Notes: a model not told the origin generated them from the letters alone. A DNA stretch of 64,000 bases from Microplitis mediator (GCF_029852145.1 NC_079979.1:8658642-8722641); one strand, 5' to 3'; positions 43,561 to 55,594 are shown, numbered from the stretch's first letter. Program-made: numbers and translations.

Positions 43561-45025
43561 ACATATATATATCACGTCAGCTATTTAATGAATAAAATAA
43601 TCTATCTCAGATTTATGTCAACTCAACAGTTGAAATCGTGAGAACATCTTGGTTATTGTAGATAAGAATCGAAATTCAATATTGAAAATATAATCTAACT
43701 AATATCAAAGAACAAAAGAATATATACAAAAATTATTATTTTTATAATCAGATTAAGTTTCATTTTAAACAAATTCTCTAAGCGAAGCAAATTTGAGTTA
43801 TAAAACTTTCACTTTTACTATTTATTTATTTTTGTTCTTAGAAACATTGATTTAAAATATAAAAGAAAAAGAAATAAGATATTGTATTTTAAGTACTTTT
43901 GAAACGTGGGAAACACATTTAAAACACATTTGTCCATCCAGAATATGAAAGCCATTAAAAGCTTAGTTTTATGACCTCGAGTACTTGAGCGGTACAAAGG
44001 ATCCTTTAAAAAATTGTTGTATATTGTATTCCCAAAATTTTATAACTTTGGTTTAAAAAAAAAAAACAACACGTGTCTTGCTGGAGACAATACCAAGTAT
44101 TGGACCCAACAATAAACAGCTTTAACATACAGAAAAATCTGTATTTGAACATTTTTTAATTTTACTTTATTTTCTAATATAGAAAAAAAAAACACTTTAA
44201 AACTCTAAACCATAAAGGAATTAAAATAAATCCTAGTTGCAGATGCAAAGCCATACAAAAGAAAAATATTCTTTTTGTTTTAATTTCTATCAGAATTTCT
44301 ACTTTTAAAAATTAAAGATTAAAATTTTAAAAATCTATTTAACTCAAAGTAGAATAAATATTAATCTAAAAATTTGCTTTTTGAAAAATATTGTTATTTT
44401 AAAACAAATTACTTTTAAATCTAAAAAGAAAATACAAAATATATATACATATTCTTTTACTTTGGCGATAAACCATAGTCTAGCTATACAGTGTCTAGAG
44501 CCTAACGACTCCAAAGCTGTCTCTTGACTCATCTAAGTACCTAAGGTCATAAAACTCAGGCCAACCTAGTTTACCGTTTATTTGAGATAAAATACATATT
44601 CCAAATTTACAATACATATTATTTTTAAAAAAAGATGATAAAATATATAATAAATTTAGAAGAATATACTGGTTTAATTCTTGTACTATAAATACATTCA
44701 TCTGTTTTCGTTAAGATTCATAAACTTTTTGGTAGAAATTTTATTAGCATTTAGTTAAGTATTTGCGGGAACTATCGTAATTCTAACATTCAAGTAATTA
44801 ACGTATTTTATAAAATTAGTTTAGCTTAGGTAATTTTCGCGTACGTACTATTACGTGTATGTATAATCATTTCTATCTATTAGAATACCACTTGTGAGTT
44901 ATTAACTCGTTTCCTTTGAGAACAAAAGTGGTCATTTTAGTTATTACTATTATTAGTCAAGGGCTAGGTAGCAAATAGAGATAAATTATTTAAGTCTAAG
45001 TTTAAGCCGAAATAAAAAAAAAAAA
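43561..45025 (+). other. Provirus leader, second part, non-coding
   Basis: AT-rich, no gene seen. Together with 40528-41655 the leader before gag is about 2.6 kb, long for a gypsy element. Confidence 0.6.
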
Positions 45026-46339
45026 ATGACGGAACAAGAACTCGCTCGTCTAAGACAGGAACTAGAAGGCGAGAGACTAGAATTTGAAAATTGAAGACAG
45101 GATTTCGCTCGTCGAAAGCGCATACTCGAACAGCAGAAACAAGAGGTTGAAGCAGCTGCGGTGAATAACACACTTAATAGAAACGTTACGGTTAACATAG
45201 ACCCTATCGATCGATTTTACACTCCCGCGAGAGATTTTGCCGCTACGATTCCCATATTTTCGGGAGAGGGCGAAACGACATACGAAAAATTCGACCGGAC
45301 GATAACACAACAACTTCATCTTTTGTCTCAAAATAATCAGGAGCTATATGTAGCTCATCTCCTAAGTAGAATAAAAGGGCGAGCAAGACGATACGTGAAG
45401 GGGAAACGGCTAAATGCCGTAAATGGCGTTTTAGAGATCCTCCGAAAGGAGTTTAGGCCCTTAAACCCGATCCGCTACTTAAGTAGGAAACTCGTCAGGT
45501 GCCAATGGGAACGCGATGAACCCGTGGAGAACTTTGACTACCGTTTAAATGATATCTTAAATAGTTTGAAGGCGTTTAAAGATAAGGAAGTTAACGGAGA
45601 TACAGCCTATGCCTCTGCTTGTGCAGATGCTAAAGAAATATTTTATGTAAACTTGCCGAAGCAATTTAAAATCGCGTTCGTACGACAAATTAAAGACGGA
45701 AACACAACTTTAAATTCCTTATTTGAAGAGGTTAAAGAAATGATCAAACTTAAGGGGAACTATACGAACAATGCAGCCCGAGGACGTAAATTCGACAACG
45801 AATATGCTCGCGCGGATGCGTGGGAAAATTCAAAATGGTCCCGGGAATATGATGACCACAGATATTAATCTAAACCTCGTAGAGATTATAATTTTGCTCC
45901 TACACCCAATTACGGGCCCGACCCTAATAAGAAAGCCGATTCTCTTGTTTACTCTCCCAAAGCGAATTGAAAAGTGACGCCGTTAGTAAATGAGGCAAGC
46001 GAACCGTTAAAAACGAATTTCGGTAATTTAGAAGAACCTACGGCAAAACCTGAAGGATATCGAATCGCAAGACGCGTTCAATTCCTAGAAAAAGCACCAG
46101 CTCAAGCGCCGGATAGCAAAAACCCTGAAACAGACTTTTACCGGAAAAAATATGAAGAATTACTTCAACAAATTGAAATGTCCAGAAACCATAATTTAAA
46201 CTCCAACGGTGCTCGACGCATGGGGGGGATGTCGAGCAACCAAACTACCTCATCCTCTCAGAGACGCAATGTACAGAGCCCAACCAACGCCGGGGGCCTA
46301 CAAAAGAAACTCAATGCAAAACCCTTTCCAGAACAATAG
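45026..46339 (+). pseudogene. gag: Gag polyprotein with three in-frame stops
   Basis: The ATG at 45026 opens a frame interrupted by TGA 45092, TAA 45866 and TGA 45968, ending TAG 46337, with no indel needed in between. The N-terminal coiled coil (LRQELEGERLEFE) precedes a retrotransposon Gag domain: SRIKGRARRYVKGK, VNGVLEILRKEFRPLNP and VRCQWERDEPVENFDYRLND match capsid-like helices of errantivirus Gag. The C-terminal part is Asn/Gln/Ser-rich and basic, likely nucleic-acid binding. No CCHC knuckle is visible, as in many errantiviruses. All three breaks are single-base type changes. Confidence 0.85.
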
Positions 46340-46393
46340 GAAACGGCCCGGTAGTAATTTTAAATAACGCGAATTATTTTAACACATCATTAA

Positions 46394-48493
46394 CAGCTGC
46401 TAGATACGGGATCATCTCACAATTTCATCAATCTATTTATGTTAAAAGAGGACGTCAAAGTCTACGAGACATCGAAAACGGTTAATGGAATTACTTCCGA
46501 GTCCGTCCCAATTATCGGTATAACAACGTTTAAACTCTGGGACCTCGAGATCGATTTTTATGTAACAACAATACCTATTAATCAATATGACGCAGTTATC
46601 GGTAATGATTTCTTCGATAATAATAAGGCAATCATATCATTTTTCAATAACACTATGGTTCTAGGAAATAGGCCTATACGTCCTATTCCTATTGTATACA
46701 ATACACAAAATCATAGGGTTATGTTGAACCTTGATTCTGAGCCTATTACCGGGACATCATGTAGCGATCTGCATGAAAACCAACAAAAACTTTTGACTAA
46801 TACAGGCGGAGACGTAAGCCTAATAAAACTAAAAGCTCTAAAGCCATATTTACCGGTAGATACTACTAGAACATTAGAATTAAGCGGAATAGGTAATAAG
46901 ATTATTAAAACTTTAGGAGTAGTTTGGCTAAGAATTTTTGAGTCGGAAACTCTGTTTGGAGAATTTGAATTTCACATCGTGAGAGACGATTTTCCAATCG
47001 CGAGTATGGGTATAAATGGTGATGATATTTTAGAAGCCGAAAAAGCGGAATTATCATACAGTAAACACTCACTGACGCTAATAGATATACCTGCAAGGAC
47101 GATTCCTTTCGTAAACGGTGATAGGGATCAGTGGTTTTCGGTACCACCTAGGACTAGTATCTGTTATTCGATCGCTGTAGAAGCTAATTCCCTAGATGAG
47201 GGGTATCTACCCCAAGTCCAGCCTTTTCCTGGAGTCATCTTAGGGGATGCCGTGGTTAAAATAAAGAATGATAGAGCGATCGTAATGGTAACTAATTTTA
47301 ACGAATGCAGAGCCGAATTCGAATAACAACCGGTCCCTGTCGAAGAATTCGAGGTGAACCCCCAATACATTCCGGTGGAAAGCAACAGCGAATCCCAGGA
47401 CGAGTCATTTGAATCACATTTCGGAGCACGATACCGCGTAAACGAAATTTTAGAAAGAATTCCCCTAAACGATTTAACATCAGAGCAAAAACAACATATT
47501 TTCGAACTAGTTCGGGAGTTTCACGATAGATTTTTTCTTCCGGGCGACGCTCTAGGTTTATCAAAAACAACATTTTGTCATATCCCGTTAACTGACGACC
47601 AACCGGTGAAAATCAAACAATCCCGGTTACCCAAAGAATATCAAGACGAGGCTAAACGCCAAGTTAAAGAATTAATCGAAACTAACGTTATACAAAGATC
47701 CAGATCTCCATACAATGCACGAGTATGGATCGTTCCTAAGAAAGCGGACGCGCAAGGACGCAAACGGTGGCGAATGGTTATAGACTTCCGAGCTCTTAAC
47801 AAAAAGACGGTAGGCGATTCATACCCCCTACCCAACATTAATGACATGCTGCTCAGACTAAGCGGAGCAACAATGTTTAGCGTAATGGATTTAGCTCGCG
47901 GTTTCCATCAAGTCCCCATGGCCCCGGAAAGTCGCGAAAAAACAGCTTTCTCTACCCCGGAGGGACATTATGAGTTCGTCAGAATGCCTTTCGGTCTTAG
48001 CGTAGCGCCTCCCACCTTTCAAAGAATGGTAGACGACGAAACGGAAGACATGAGAAACGCCGGGGGATTGGAGAATTTAATAGACGACTTTTTGATCCCT
48101 GCTAAAAATCTAACCGAACATAACAAACGTTCAAGAAAATTTTTGCAAAAGCTTCGAGAAGCAAATTTAACTCTGCAACCTGAAAAATGCAAGTTTTTCC
48201 GTAAAGAGGTTACATTTCTTGGGCACATAATCAGTCCCCAAGGGATCAAACCAGATCCATCCAAGGTTGCAGCGTTGAAAAATGCTTCCCAGCCTACGAA
48301 TCACACCCAAATGAGAAAATTTTTAGGTCTCGCTAATTACTTGCGCAGATTTATCGCGAACTTCGCGGAAAGAACAAAACCACTGACTGAACTGACGAAG
48401 AAAAACGAAATTTTTCAATGGTCCGATGAAGCACAAACAGCTTTCGATGACATAAAAGACGCGATTTGTGAACAGACACTAGAGATACTATAG
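46394..48493 (+). pseudogene. pol: Pol: aspartic protease and reverse transcriptase, one in-frame stop
   Basis: Open from after TAA 46391. The protease active site is LLDTGSSHNFI and its second motif AVIGNDFF. TAA at 47324 interrupts the frame, which then continues. RT shows SPYNARVWIVPKK, RMVIDFRALNKKT, FSVMDLARGFHQVPM and MPFGLSVAPPTFQRMVD. The catalytic YxDD box reads LIDD (Tyr to Leu). The connection segment FLGHIISPQGIKPDPSKV and LGLANYLRRFI follows. The frame ends TAG 48491 just after FDDIKDAICEQTL, where RNase H should begin, and no gypsy RNase H motif follows. Between gag and protease several stops in all frames indicate further damage. Confidence 0.88.
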
Positions 48494-48501
48494 CATCTAG
48501 A

Positions 48502-49194
48502 TTGCGACAAAGAGTGGGTGAGTCAAGGTCAACCGACCACCTCTATAAAAGACCAAACTATAAAGAACTAAAGACTTCTGAGCTTTCGTCCGCAGACGAA
48601 ACCCTCAGTAAGTCCAACCCTCAATTATCAAAAGTAATAGTTTCGCCACCCAAGGCATTTCCTAAGGAAATACCCTCCGTGGTAGAAATAGAACCCAACT
48701 TTACCGAAACTCACGATACTGAACAAAATGATCCTCGATCACCAGAGAACGTTAACTTAAATGTATCGACTGGTGACTCTAGTAGCAAGACAATAGAATC
48801 CAACAACTTGCAAGATAGTTTTAATAGATTTGATGAAATTGTACGGAAAAGAGAAGAACAAGAACAAGCCGCGGCGTTGTTGCGGGAAGAAGTAGAGCGA
48901 AAGCTAAACGAATCGCGTAAAAATCTCGTGAAAGAAATCCGACGATCATTTCACCGTTTTGATCAGACCCTCCAGGGTACGGATAACGATACCTTGGAAC
49001 AGGAAGAATACGACGGGGAATTTGATTTGGACGCGGATAACGAAGAGGTCGCGGAAGAATCCAAAATCGATTGCATCGATGAAGCAATGAACGAAAGCTG
49101 TCAGCAAGTAACTATGCCCGCGTTCGGCGAGGTAACACCTTCCCTCAATCGACAACTCATGTCTTCCTTCGGAGAGATGTCAGTACTGGGATAA
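48502..49194 (+). CDS. Unrecognised acidic coiled-coil ORF in place of the pol RNase H
   Basis: 230 codons, hydrophilic and Ser/Glu/Asn-rich. A coiled-coil segment near residues 115-155 (EEQEQAAALLREEVERKLNE) is followed by a strongly acidic stretch (NDTLEQEEYDGEFDLDADNEE). It occupies the position of RNase H between RT and the integrase part of pol. No catalytic DEDD residues are seen. Near its 3' end the next pol frame (macro-like/integrase) overlaps by reading one base shifted. It may be a domain of the pol polyprotein separated by frameshifts at both ends. Confidence 0.55.
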   Translation: MRQRVGESRSTDHLYKRPNYKELKTSELSSADETLSKSNPQLSKVIVSPPKAFPKEIPSVVEIEPNFTETHDTEQNDPRSPENVNLNVSTGDSSSKTIESNNLQDSFNRFDEIVRKREEQEQAAALLREEVERKLNESRKNLVKEIRRSFHRFDQTLQGTDNDTLEQEEYDGEFDLDADNEEVAEESKIDCIDEAMNESCQQVTMPAFGEVTPSLNRQLMSSFGEMSVLG

Positions 49195-50977
49195 CGGGGC
49201 TTATAAATTATTAAGAACTCCTGCTGGAGAAAAAATTTGTTTTTCGCCGCGGTCTCCATTCACGCTAGATTTAAACGTAACTCCCGAGACCCCAACAGAA
49301 CGAACCCGCGAAAACTCAAATTCAACTCCAACAAAACAAAACACACCCAAAATAAACGGACAACCCGAAACAATTAAAACTAAAAACACAGAGGCAACGA
49401 TCTCTTTAAAACCGAACCCCTGCCATCCACTACCTGAAGCCGTTATAGCGCAGAGTGTAAATAAACCTTTTGAAACAGAACCAGAACTTTCGGATCTAGG
49501 TAGGGATCTTATTGGTCCGGAATCGACTAAGAATAAGATAGTCGGTACCGAATCGATAGGAGAACCTCTCTTAAAAATATCTCATAGTCGGAATGGACTC
49601 ACTTACGTTAAGGATAATATAGCGCATTTTCTCTCCGCTGATTGTAAATTCACGCAACCAGTACCGAAGTTACTGCAAGCATCAAACTACATCTCAGAAG
49701 CGGAATTCAAAATAAATAAACCTACAGTAGGACAAGTGTTCGTAACACAGTACGAGAAAAGTCGTGTTTTCACGGTGTTTTTTAAGCATCGTCATTTTGA
49801 TAAAACTACCCCGGAAATGATCTCGGACGCATTATATAGATTAAGAGGCGCGTTAGAAAAATACAAAATATTAAGTTTGAGAATAGCTGAAAATGGCGAT
49901 GAGATAGGGGAAGGAATAGAACCGTATTTGGATAAGATCTTCAGATTCTGTCCCATCAATCTCACACTAACTAGAGGTAAAATAATATGCCCGACAGAAG
50001 ATCAGAAAATACCGATAATCACTGAACAGCATTTTAGTCTAATTGGAGGCCACAAGGGCGTAGTGAAAACATTCTGGAGGATCCGCGAACGGTACTATTG
50101 GCCCGGAATGAAAGAGGATATTCATAAGTTTATCCAGAATTGCGATGTCTGTCAGCGCGAAAAATTGTCGCGAATAAAAACCCGGCAACCCATGATCATA
50201 ACGGACACGCCTTTCGAGCCGTTCGAAAAGATTTCAATCGATACTGTTGGACCCCTCGAACTTACCCCGGATGGTAATAGACATATCCTTACGATTCAGG
50301 ATAACTTTTATAAATTTTGTGCCGCGGTCGCGATACCGGACATACGGACTGAAACTATTGGGGAAGCGTTAGTTAATAATTTTATCAGTTTATACGGTTG
50401 CCCAAAAGTCATCTTATCTGACAATGGTACCTCATTCACGAGCAAACTTTTGAATAAACTAGTGCGAGTTCTAAGAATAAAGCGAGTAACAACTTCTGCA
50501 TATCATCCGCAATCAAACGGAGCTTTAGAAAGATCACATCATGCCTTAGTTGAATATATTAAAGTATTCATTGAATCATTCTCAGATTGGGACAAATATT
50601 TAGCTATGGCAATGTTTAATTACAATACAACAGTGCACTCAGCAACTAATTTCACTCCGTTTAAATTAATATTCGGGAAAAATGCGCGGTCACCTTCGTC
50701 ATTTCCGGATTATTCACAAATTGAAACTTATCCCGAGTCAATAGGAAAATTATTGAACCGATTGAACGAGGCCCGAGCTATAGCTCGAACTAATCTAATT
50801 GACTCAAAAGAACATTCAAAAATCAGATATGATAAAAACTTACACGAAGTAGACTTTTCACCCGGAAAATTTGTGAATATAATAAAAGAACCTAGAAAAG
50901 GTAAACTCGACAGCTATTATCACGGTCCTTGTGAGATAGTTAGTTTTAGAAGACGGAACTGTCGTTTTGGAAACTAA
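49184..50977 (+). pseudogene. pol: Pol: macro-like domain and integrase
   Basis: The frame is open from before 49184 with no obvious start Met, so expression needs frameshifting or a polyprotein. After a low-complexity linker comes LTYVKDNIAHFLSADCKF...VGQVFVTQYEKSRVFTVFFKHRHF...LRIAENGD, a pattern I associate with a macrodomain-like module in insect gypsy pol. The integrase has an HHCC finger (HFSLIGGHKG, CDVCQREK), D in ISIDTVGPL, D in ILSDNGTSF and E in SNGALERSHH. The expected C-terminal residues continue in another frame after about 50950 to about 51076, so the stop at 50975 follows a frameshift. Confidence 0.85.
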
Positions 50978-51094
50978 TGAGGGGCATAAGTTCGCGAAAC
51001 ACCCATCTAAATTAAAATTAGCTTTTTCAATTCGGGATGTAAATAAGAAAACTCAAAAATCTCTCCCTTCATAAAAGAAAATCTTTTGTTACAG

Positions 51095-53062
51095 ATGTTA
51101 GGTATTCGAGTCTTATTCTCTACAATATTTTTCGGCCTATGGAATTTTGCAAACCCAGATAAATCTTACGAGATTCAATATTTTGAACAAAAATCCGGAA
51201 TTTACTACGAGAGGGCTAATAATATACACCTCATAAAGGAAAAATGGACCATGCTAATTACCATAGACGTAGGTAATTTACTAACTTCCACGTCGGAGGA
51301 ACAAATTAAATATGAATCAATGTTTCTAGACTGTTTCGAAGATAAATATTTCACCGGGGAATTATGTTCTCGAGTTCTCCAGAAACCGGCAATAGAATAT
51401 ATTAACAATGAGGGTGTCCATTTAACGGCACACTTAAAGGAAATTATAGATAGAACACCGCCGAGTGAACACAGAAATGCACGAAACTTATGGTGGGGAA
51501 TCGTAGGAACGGTGGCTAGAAAAGTGTTCGGAATTTTAGAACATACGAGCAGTGAAAATTACAGACAAGAAATTAATAACATCTATCGTGATGAAGCACA
51601 GATTATTCACTTAATGAACAACTCGACACACATATTGCGAACGGAAATCGATTCCCTCGGTACCCAACTTGAATACAATGTTAAAAAGATTAACACACTT
51701 GCTAAAAATATGGAGGAGGTTGATTCCCCACAGAATGAGCACATTAACATTTTAGACCAGGAGTTGGAGTACAGCATTTACGCTACAAAGGTCTATTGCC
51801 AGATCCTGCATCGTAATAATTTGATAAGAGCTGCTATCACCGCTATAGAGGAGGCTAAGAGGGGAGTCCTAAATTCCGAGCTAGTTACTCCTGAACAAAT
51901 GAGAGAAGTCACAAAAGCTATAGAAAGTAAGTTTCCTAACCTAAACCCTCCCCAACCACTAGATCGCATTGACCTCCAGACCTTAACAAAAATAGCAAAA
52001 ATCTCTGCTGCAAAATCAGACAACCTAATAATAGTCACAGTTGAAATACCTTTAATGGATAAATACTTGTGGCAAAGTTACAAATTAATACCTTATAGGG
52101 TACCATATTATTTAGGGAACTCGCTTGTAAGTTTAGCAGTAGAGCCAACATCAGACTGTATTATAACTCAATCGGGATTAAACAGCTCTTACCCAGCTTC
52201 TCAAAAATATGTAGACAAATGCTCGCCTGCGGGCGAGGAGTGCTTCCCCGAAATACCGTTAGAGTCTATCTCTGAGTCCAACGAATGCGGGATAGACTTA
52301 CTCAAACCTAAAGTCCCTAATGACATGATCAAGTGCAATATAATCCTATTCCATCAGAATAACACTCAATGGATTGCACTAACAACCGAAAATACTTGGC
52401 TATTTTCTACATTTCGACCGGAAAATCTAAAAATTAGTTGTGAGGGCGAATTATCGGACACCATAAAACTAAAAGGTAGCGGGCTGTTGAAGTTCTCTCC
52501 TAATTGTAGAGCCGAAAACCATCAAATTACTTTACTAAGTTTAGGCAAATATAGTTCCAAACCGGTCGGACTGAACCCTGAAAAGGATCTCAACGAGACC
52601 GAGGAATATTTCAAATTTAATCAACTAGTTACTGATAAAAATCTATATAATCTTTGGACACTTCCTTTTGTTTTCTCAAAATCGCTAACGGGAGATAGCC
52701 TCACAACTATTCAAATTCGACTCGAAGAGGTAAATTCTAAAAATCAAAAAGACAACCTTTCTCAGATCTTATTGTACGTTAGTGAAAGTTTTGCATCTAT
52801 TGCAATTATTGTGATCATAACCATCGCGAGTAGTAAATTGAAGCTTCGTATTAAACAAACTTATAAACATAGTGTACGGTTTTCAAAAGAAAAAATGACC
52901 GCCGAAAGTACGTCCTCGGTTCAGGAAATTCACCAATCTATCAAGACACTGACCTCCGTGGTAACAGACGAAACTGACGGTGAGACTACTAGTACACAGA
53001 TTAATACCATACCAACTCCAAGCTCCAGGTCCATTTGCATGCAAGCGAGATCCGGATATTAA
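51095..53062 (+). CDS. env: Errantivirus Env (baculovirus F-like fusion protein), intact
   Basis: 655 aa from ATG 51095, which directly follows a splice-acceptor-like TTTTGTTACAG ending at 51094, as expected for a spliced env mRNA. There is an N-terminal hydrophobic signal (LGIRVLFSTIFFGLW). A furin-type RNAR site near residue 135 is followed by the hydrophobic NLWWGIVGTVARKVFG, where an F-protein fusion peptide would lie. A heptad region and a Cys-rich ectodomain follow. One TM helix lies near 52790-52835 (SIAIIVIITIAS), with a tail of about 75 residues. It is the only long undamaged frame in the provirus. Confidence 0.9.
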   Translation: MLGIRVLFSTIFFGLWNFANPDKSYEIQYFEQKSGIYYERANNIHLIKEKWTMLITIDVGNLLTSTSEEQIKYESMFLDCFEDKYFTGELCSRVLQKPAIEYINNEGVHLTAHLKEIIDRTPPSEHRNARNLWWGIVGTVARKVFGILEHTSSENYRQEINNIYRDEAQIIHLMNNSTHILRTEIDSLGTQLEYNVKKINTLAKNMEEVDSPQNEHINILDQELEYSIYATKVYCQILHRNNLIRAAITAIEEAKRGVLNSELVTPEQMREVTKAIESKFPNLNPPQPLDRIDLQTLTKIAKISAAKSDNLIIVTVEIPLMDKYLWQSYKLIPYRVPYYLGNSLVSLAVEPTSDCIITQSGLNSSYPASQKYVDKCSPAGEECFPEIPLESISESNECGIDLLKPKVPNDMIKCNIILFHQNNTQWIALTTENTWLFSTFRPENLKISCEGELSDTIKLKGSGLLKFSPNCRAENHQITLLSLGKYSSKPVGLNPEKDLNETEEYFKFNQLVTDKNLYNLWTLPFVFSKSLTGDSLTTIQIRLEEVNSKNQKDNLSQILLYVSESFASIAIIVIITIASSKLKLRIKQTYKHSVRFSKEKMTAESTSSVQEIHQSIKTLTSVVTDETDGETTSTQINTIPTPSSRSICMQARSGY

Positions 53063-53329
53063 AGTAATCAACCTAGTTTATACGTATTCTTATAGTTAGT
53101 TCATTAGTAATAACCTAGCAAGTAATAGGAGCATCGACTTCATTTCCTTAACGGAACATACTGCTAGAGTTAGGGTTAACTGTTAGATATAGCATATAAG
53201 CCTTCCTAGGCTAAATTTACTAATAGTATTTTAGTAAGTAAGGGGGGCATCGACCCCATTTCCGTAATGGAACATTCCTATAATCTCTAATCTTAGTTTA
53301 TAGATAAAATATCGAAACTAGCCGAAGCC

Positions 53330-54682
53330 ATGCCGAAACGCACCAACCCTTGGACCATGAAGGATGCAAAGGTGCATCTAGAGAAGTACTGTCATCTGGC
53401 AAAAGAAGAAGCAGAGAAGAAGAAGAAGGAGCTCTCCGTGAAACTAAACCGCACAAGGATATATCCTATAGATCCTAGGGACGGTGACTTTGAATGTTAC
53501 CACGATATAACCATCCGAGACTGTACACCCAGACCAATGCCTGAAATCTGCAACGAAGATAGCCAACCCAGGCTAGAATTGCTCATTTACGAAATGCCCA
53601 GGACCACAACAAATAAGAAGCTGATGGAAATCCTCCAGCTTAAACCAACGGAGGTGAAGAAGTTAGCTATCTTCTAACCGCATCTAACATCGGCAGAATA
53701 CTCAGAAACACCGAGATACGACGGCTAAACCTCCGCGAGTTAAAAATTACTGTGCCAGAAAACCACCTAGTATTACCAGGAGTAATGGTCAATTTCATCA
53801 AATACCGGATTCCCGACAGTCTAACGTCATTGGACATATCTGGGGCTATTATCTCCAGTGGTTTTATACAGGAACTGCAGAGATTAAGTAAACTGAAGGT
53901 TCTTGCTATTGGAAGATCCCAAGGGCAGCTGGAAACAGAGTTGAGCACACTTCTCAAAGAATTGCCTGAGCTGACAACACTGCACGTTACTAACAACAAC
54001 TTCTTCACTGGGTCATCACGAAGAGAATCCGGAGGTAACATTCAACAACTCAAATTAAAAGGCTGCTACATGCTGAGTCACGAACACCTGACCAAATTCT
54101 TCATGAACAACCCAACGCTCAGCATCCTGACCATTCAAGATTGTGATCGATCGAGACAACGATATTTGGAGAATATAAATATGCTTCCCTTTATCAACTC
54201 AATCGGGAGCACAAAAATCAAGGCGTTAAACTTCCGCTGGGGAAATTACCAGGATGATGGATGGTACCATGACTCAAATCTCATCACTAGAAACCCGAAG
54301 CTGAAAAACCTCGAGGTATCACTGGGTACCAACAGGAATTATCTCGTAAGTAACTTTGTGTCGATGGCAACCAACTTGGAACACCTCACCATATATGAAA
54401 CTCGACTTGACCAGCTGTTCAATACCAGCACACGAAAATATACAGCTCTCGACTCTGAGCGTGGTGAAGCCCCATAAACAACCAGGCAGCTTTTATAGAA
54501 CGCTTCGCACCAAAATAAAGAAACTAGTGGTGACTGGCGCACATTTTTCATACTACACCATTATTGAGATCCTCAACGCAAACGAAAGTATCGAGATTAT
54601 TGACCTGAGGGGAATCCGGTACTTCACGCACCAACCAGCACTATTAAACTTGCTAACGAGAGAAGGCGAGTTCCATCAATGA
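53330..54682 (+). pseudogene. LRR-like cargo ORF downstream of env, two frameshifts
   Basis: ATG at 53330 (MPKRTNPWTMKDAKVHLE), a charged helical N-terminus, then three overlapping frames: 53330-53677, about 53680-54477 and about 54440-54682. The middle part has irregular leucine-rich repeats (LTSLDISGAIISSGFIQEL, LSKLKVLAIG, LPELTTLHVTNNNFF, LKNLEVSLG, LEHLTIYETRL); the last part continues KKLVVTGAHFSYYTIIEIL and IEIIDLRGIRYF. The layout resembles the LRR half of F-box/LRR proteins, though no F-box is clear. It has no introns and sits inside the provirus between env and RNase H1, so it is captured or accessory coding material. Confidence 0.65.
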
Positions 54683-55594
54683 GTCGTCACCATCCTAACT
54701 CCATCCAGCGAGACCATCAAAGGGACCTCAACCAACACCCAGAGGAGCTACAATCCCTACCGAGTGCTAGTGCGGCCAGCTAGTTAGAAAATAAGATCTA
54801 ATCATATTTAGAATTAAGATAGTTGATGTATTATTTTATGGTTTCACTAGGAGTATCATCTCCATTCTCCCTCGAGAGACATAGAGGAATCATAGGATAG
54901 TGCATATAGTTTTAGTACAAATTAAGTGTTACAAAAAAAAAAAAATAACAAAAAAAATACAAAAATAATAAACAAAGGTATCGGACCTGCTTTTCCCTTT
55001 ACACAGGAGCATCAGGGCGGATACGAGGCCCTGTCATCCGAGTCCACTTTGTCCATTTTGTAAGCAAACGGGAGCTGTGACGCTCGGGTGGCTAAGGGCT
55101 CGTATCTTTCCATGAGAAAAGAGAGGAGAGGGTCTTAGCCCAAACGAAAAGAAAAAAAAAATTTTTTTCCGTTACATGTGTTGAATAATAGGTAATAGAT
55201 AATAAAAATAACAAAAAAAAAAAAAAACAATATTAAGTGAATAATAAATAAATAATAAGTAATTATATATACAAATTATAGTAGATAAGAAAAAGAATTT
55301 GTTTTAGAGATAACATTAACGAATATTCCTTTAAAGAGTATCATCTCTATTTTCAATGAAGAAAAATAAAAGAATTTTCTATATGAAATAGACATGTAAG
55401 AAACCAAAATAATAATATTAAGTTAATAATACATAAATAATCAATAATTATACATACAAGCTATAGCTATAAGCGACCGAATAGATAATAAATGATAAGT
55501 AAATAAAAAAAAAAAAATATATTTCTTTAAAGAGTATCATCTCTAGTTTCAATAAAGAAAAATAAAGAAAAATTTTCACTAGAAAAATAAGTAT
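54683..55594 (+). other. Provirus non-coding region with structured motifs
   Basis: Holds three-way-junction motifs at 54842, 55327 and 55523, and a GC-richer stretch at 54980-55150. No ORF of note. The region resumes at 57537 after the nested LTR. Confidence 0.6.
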
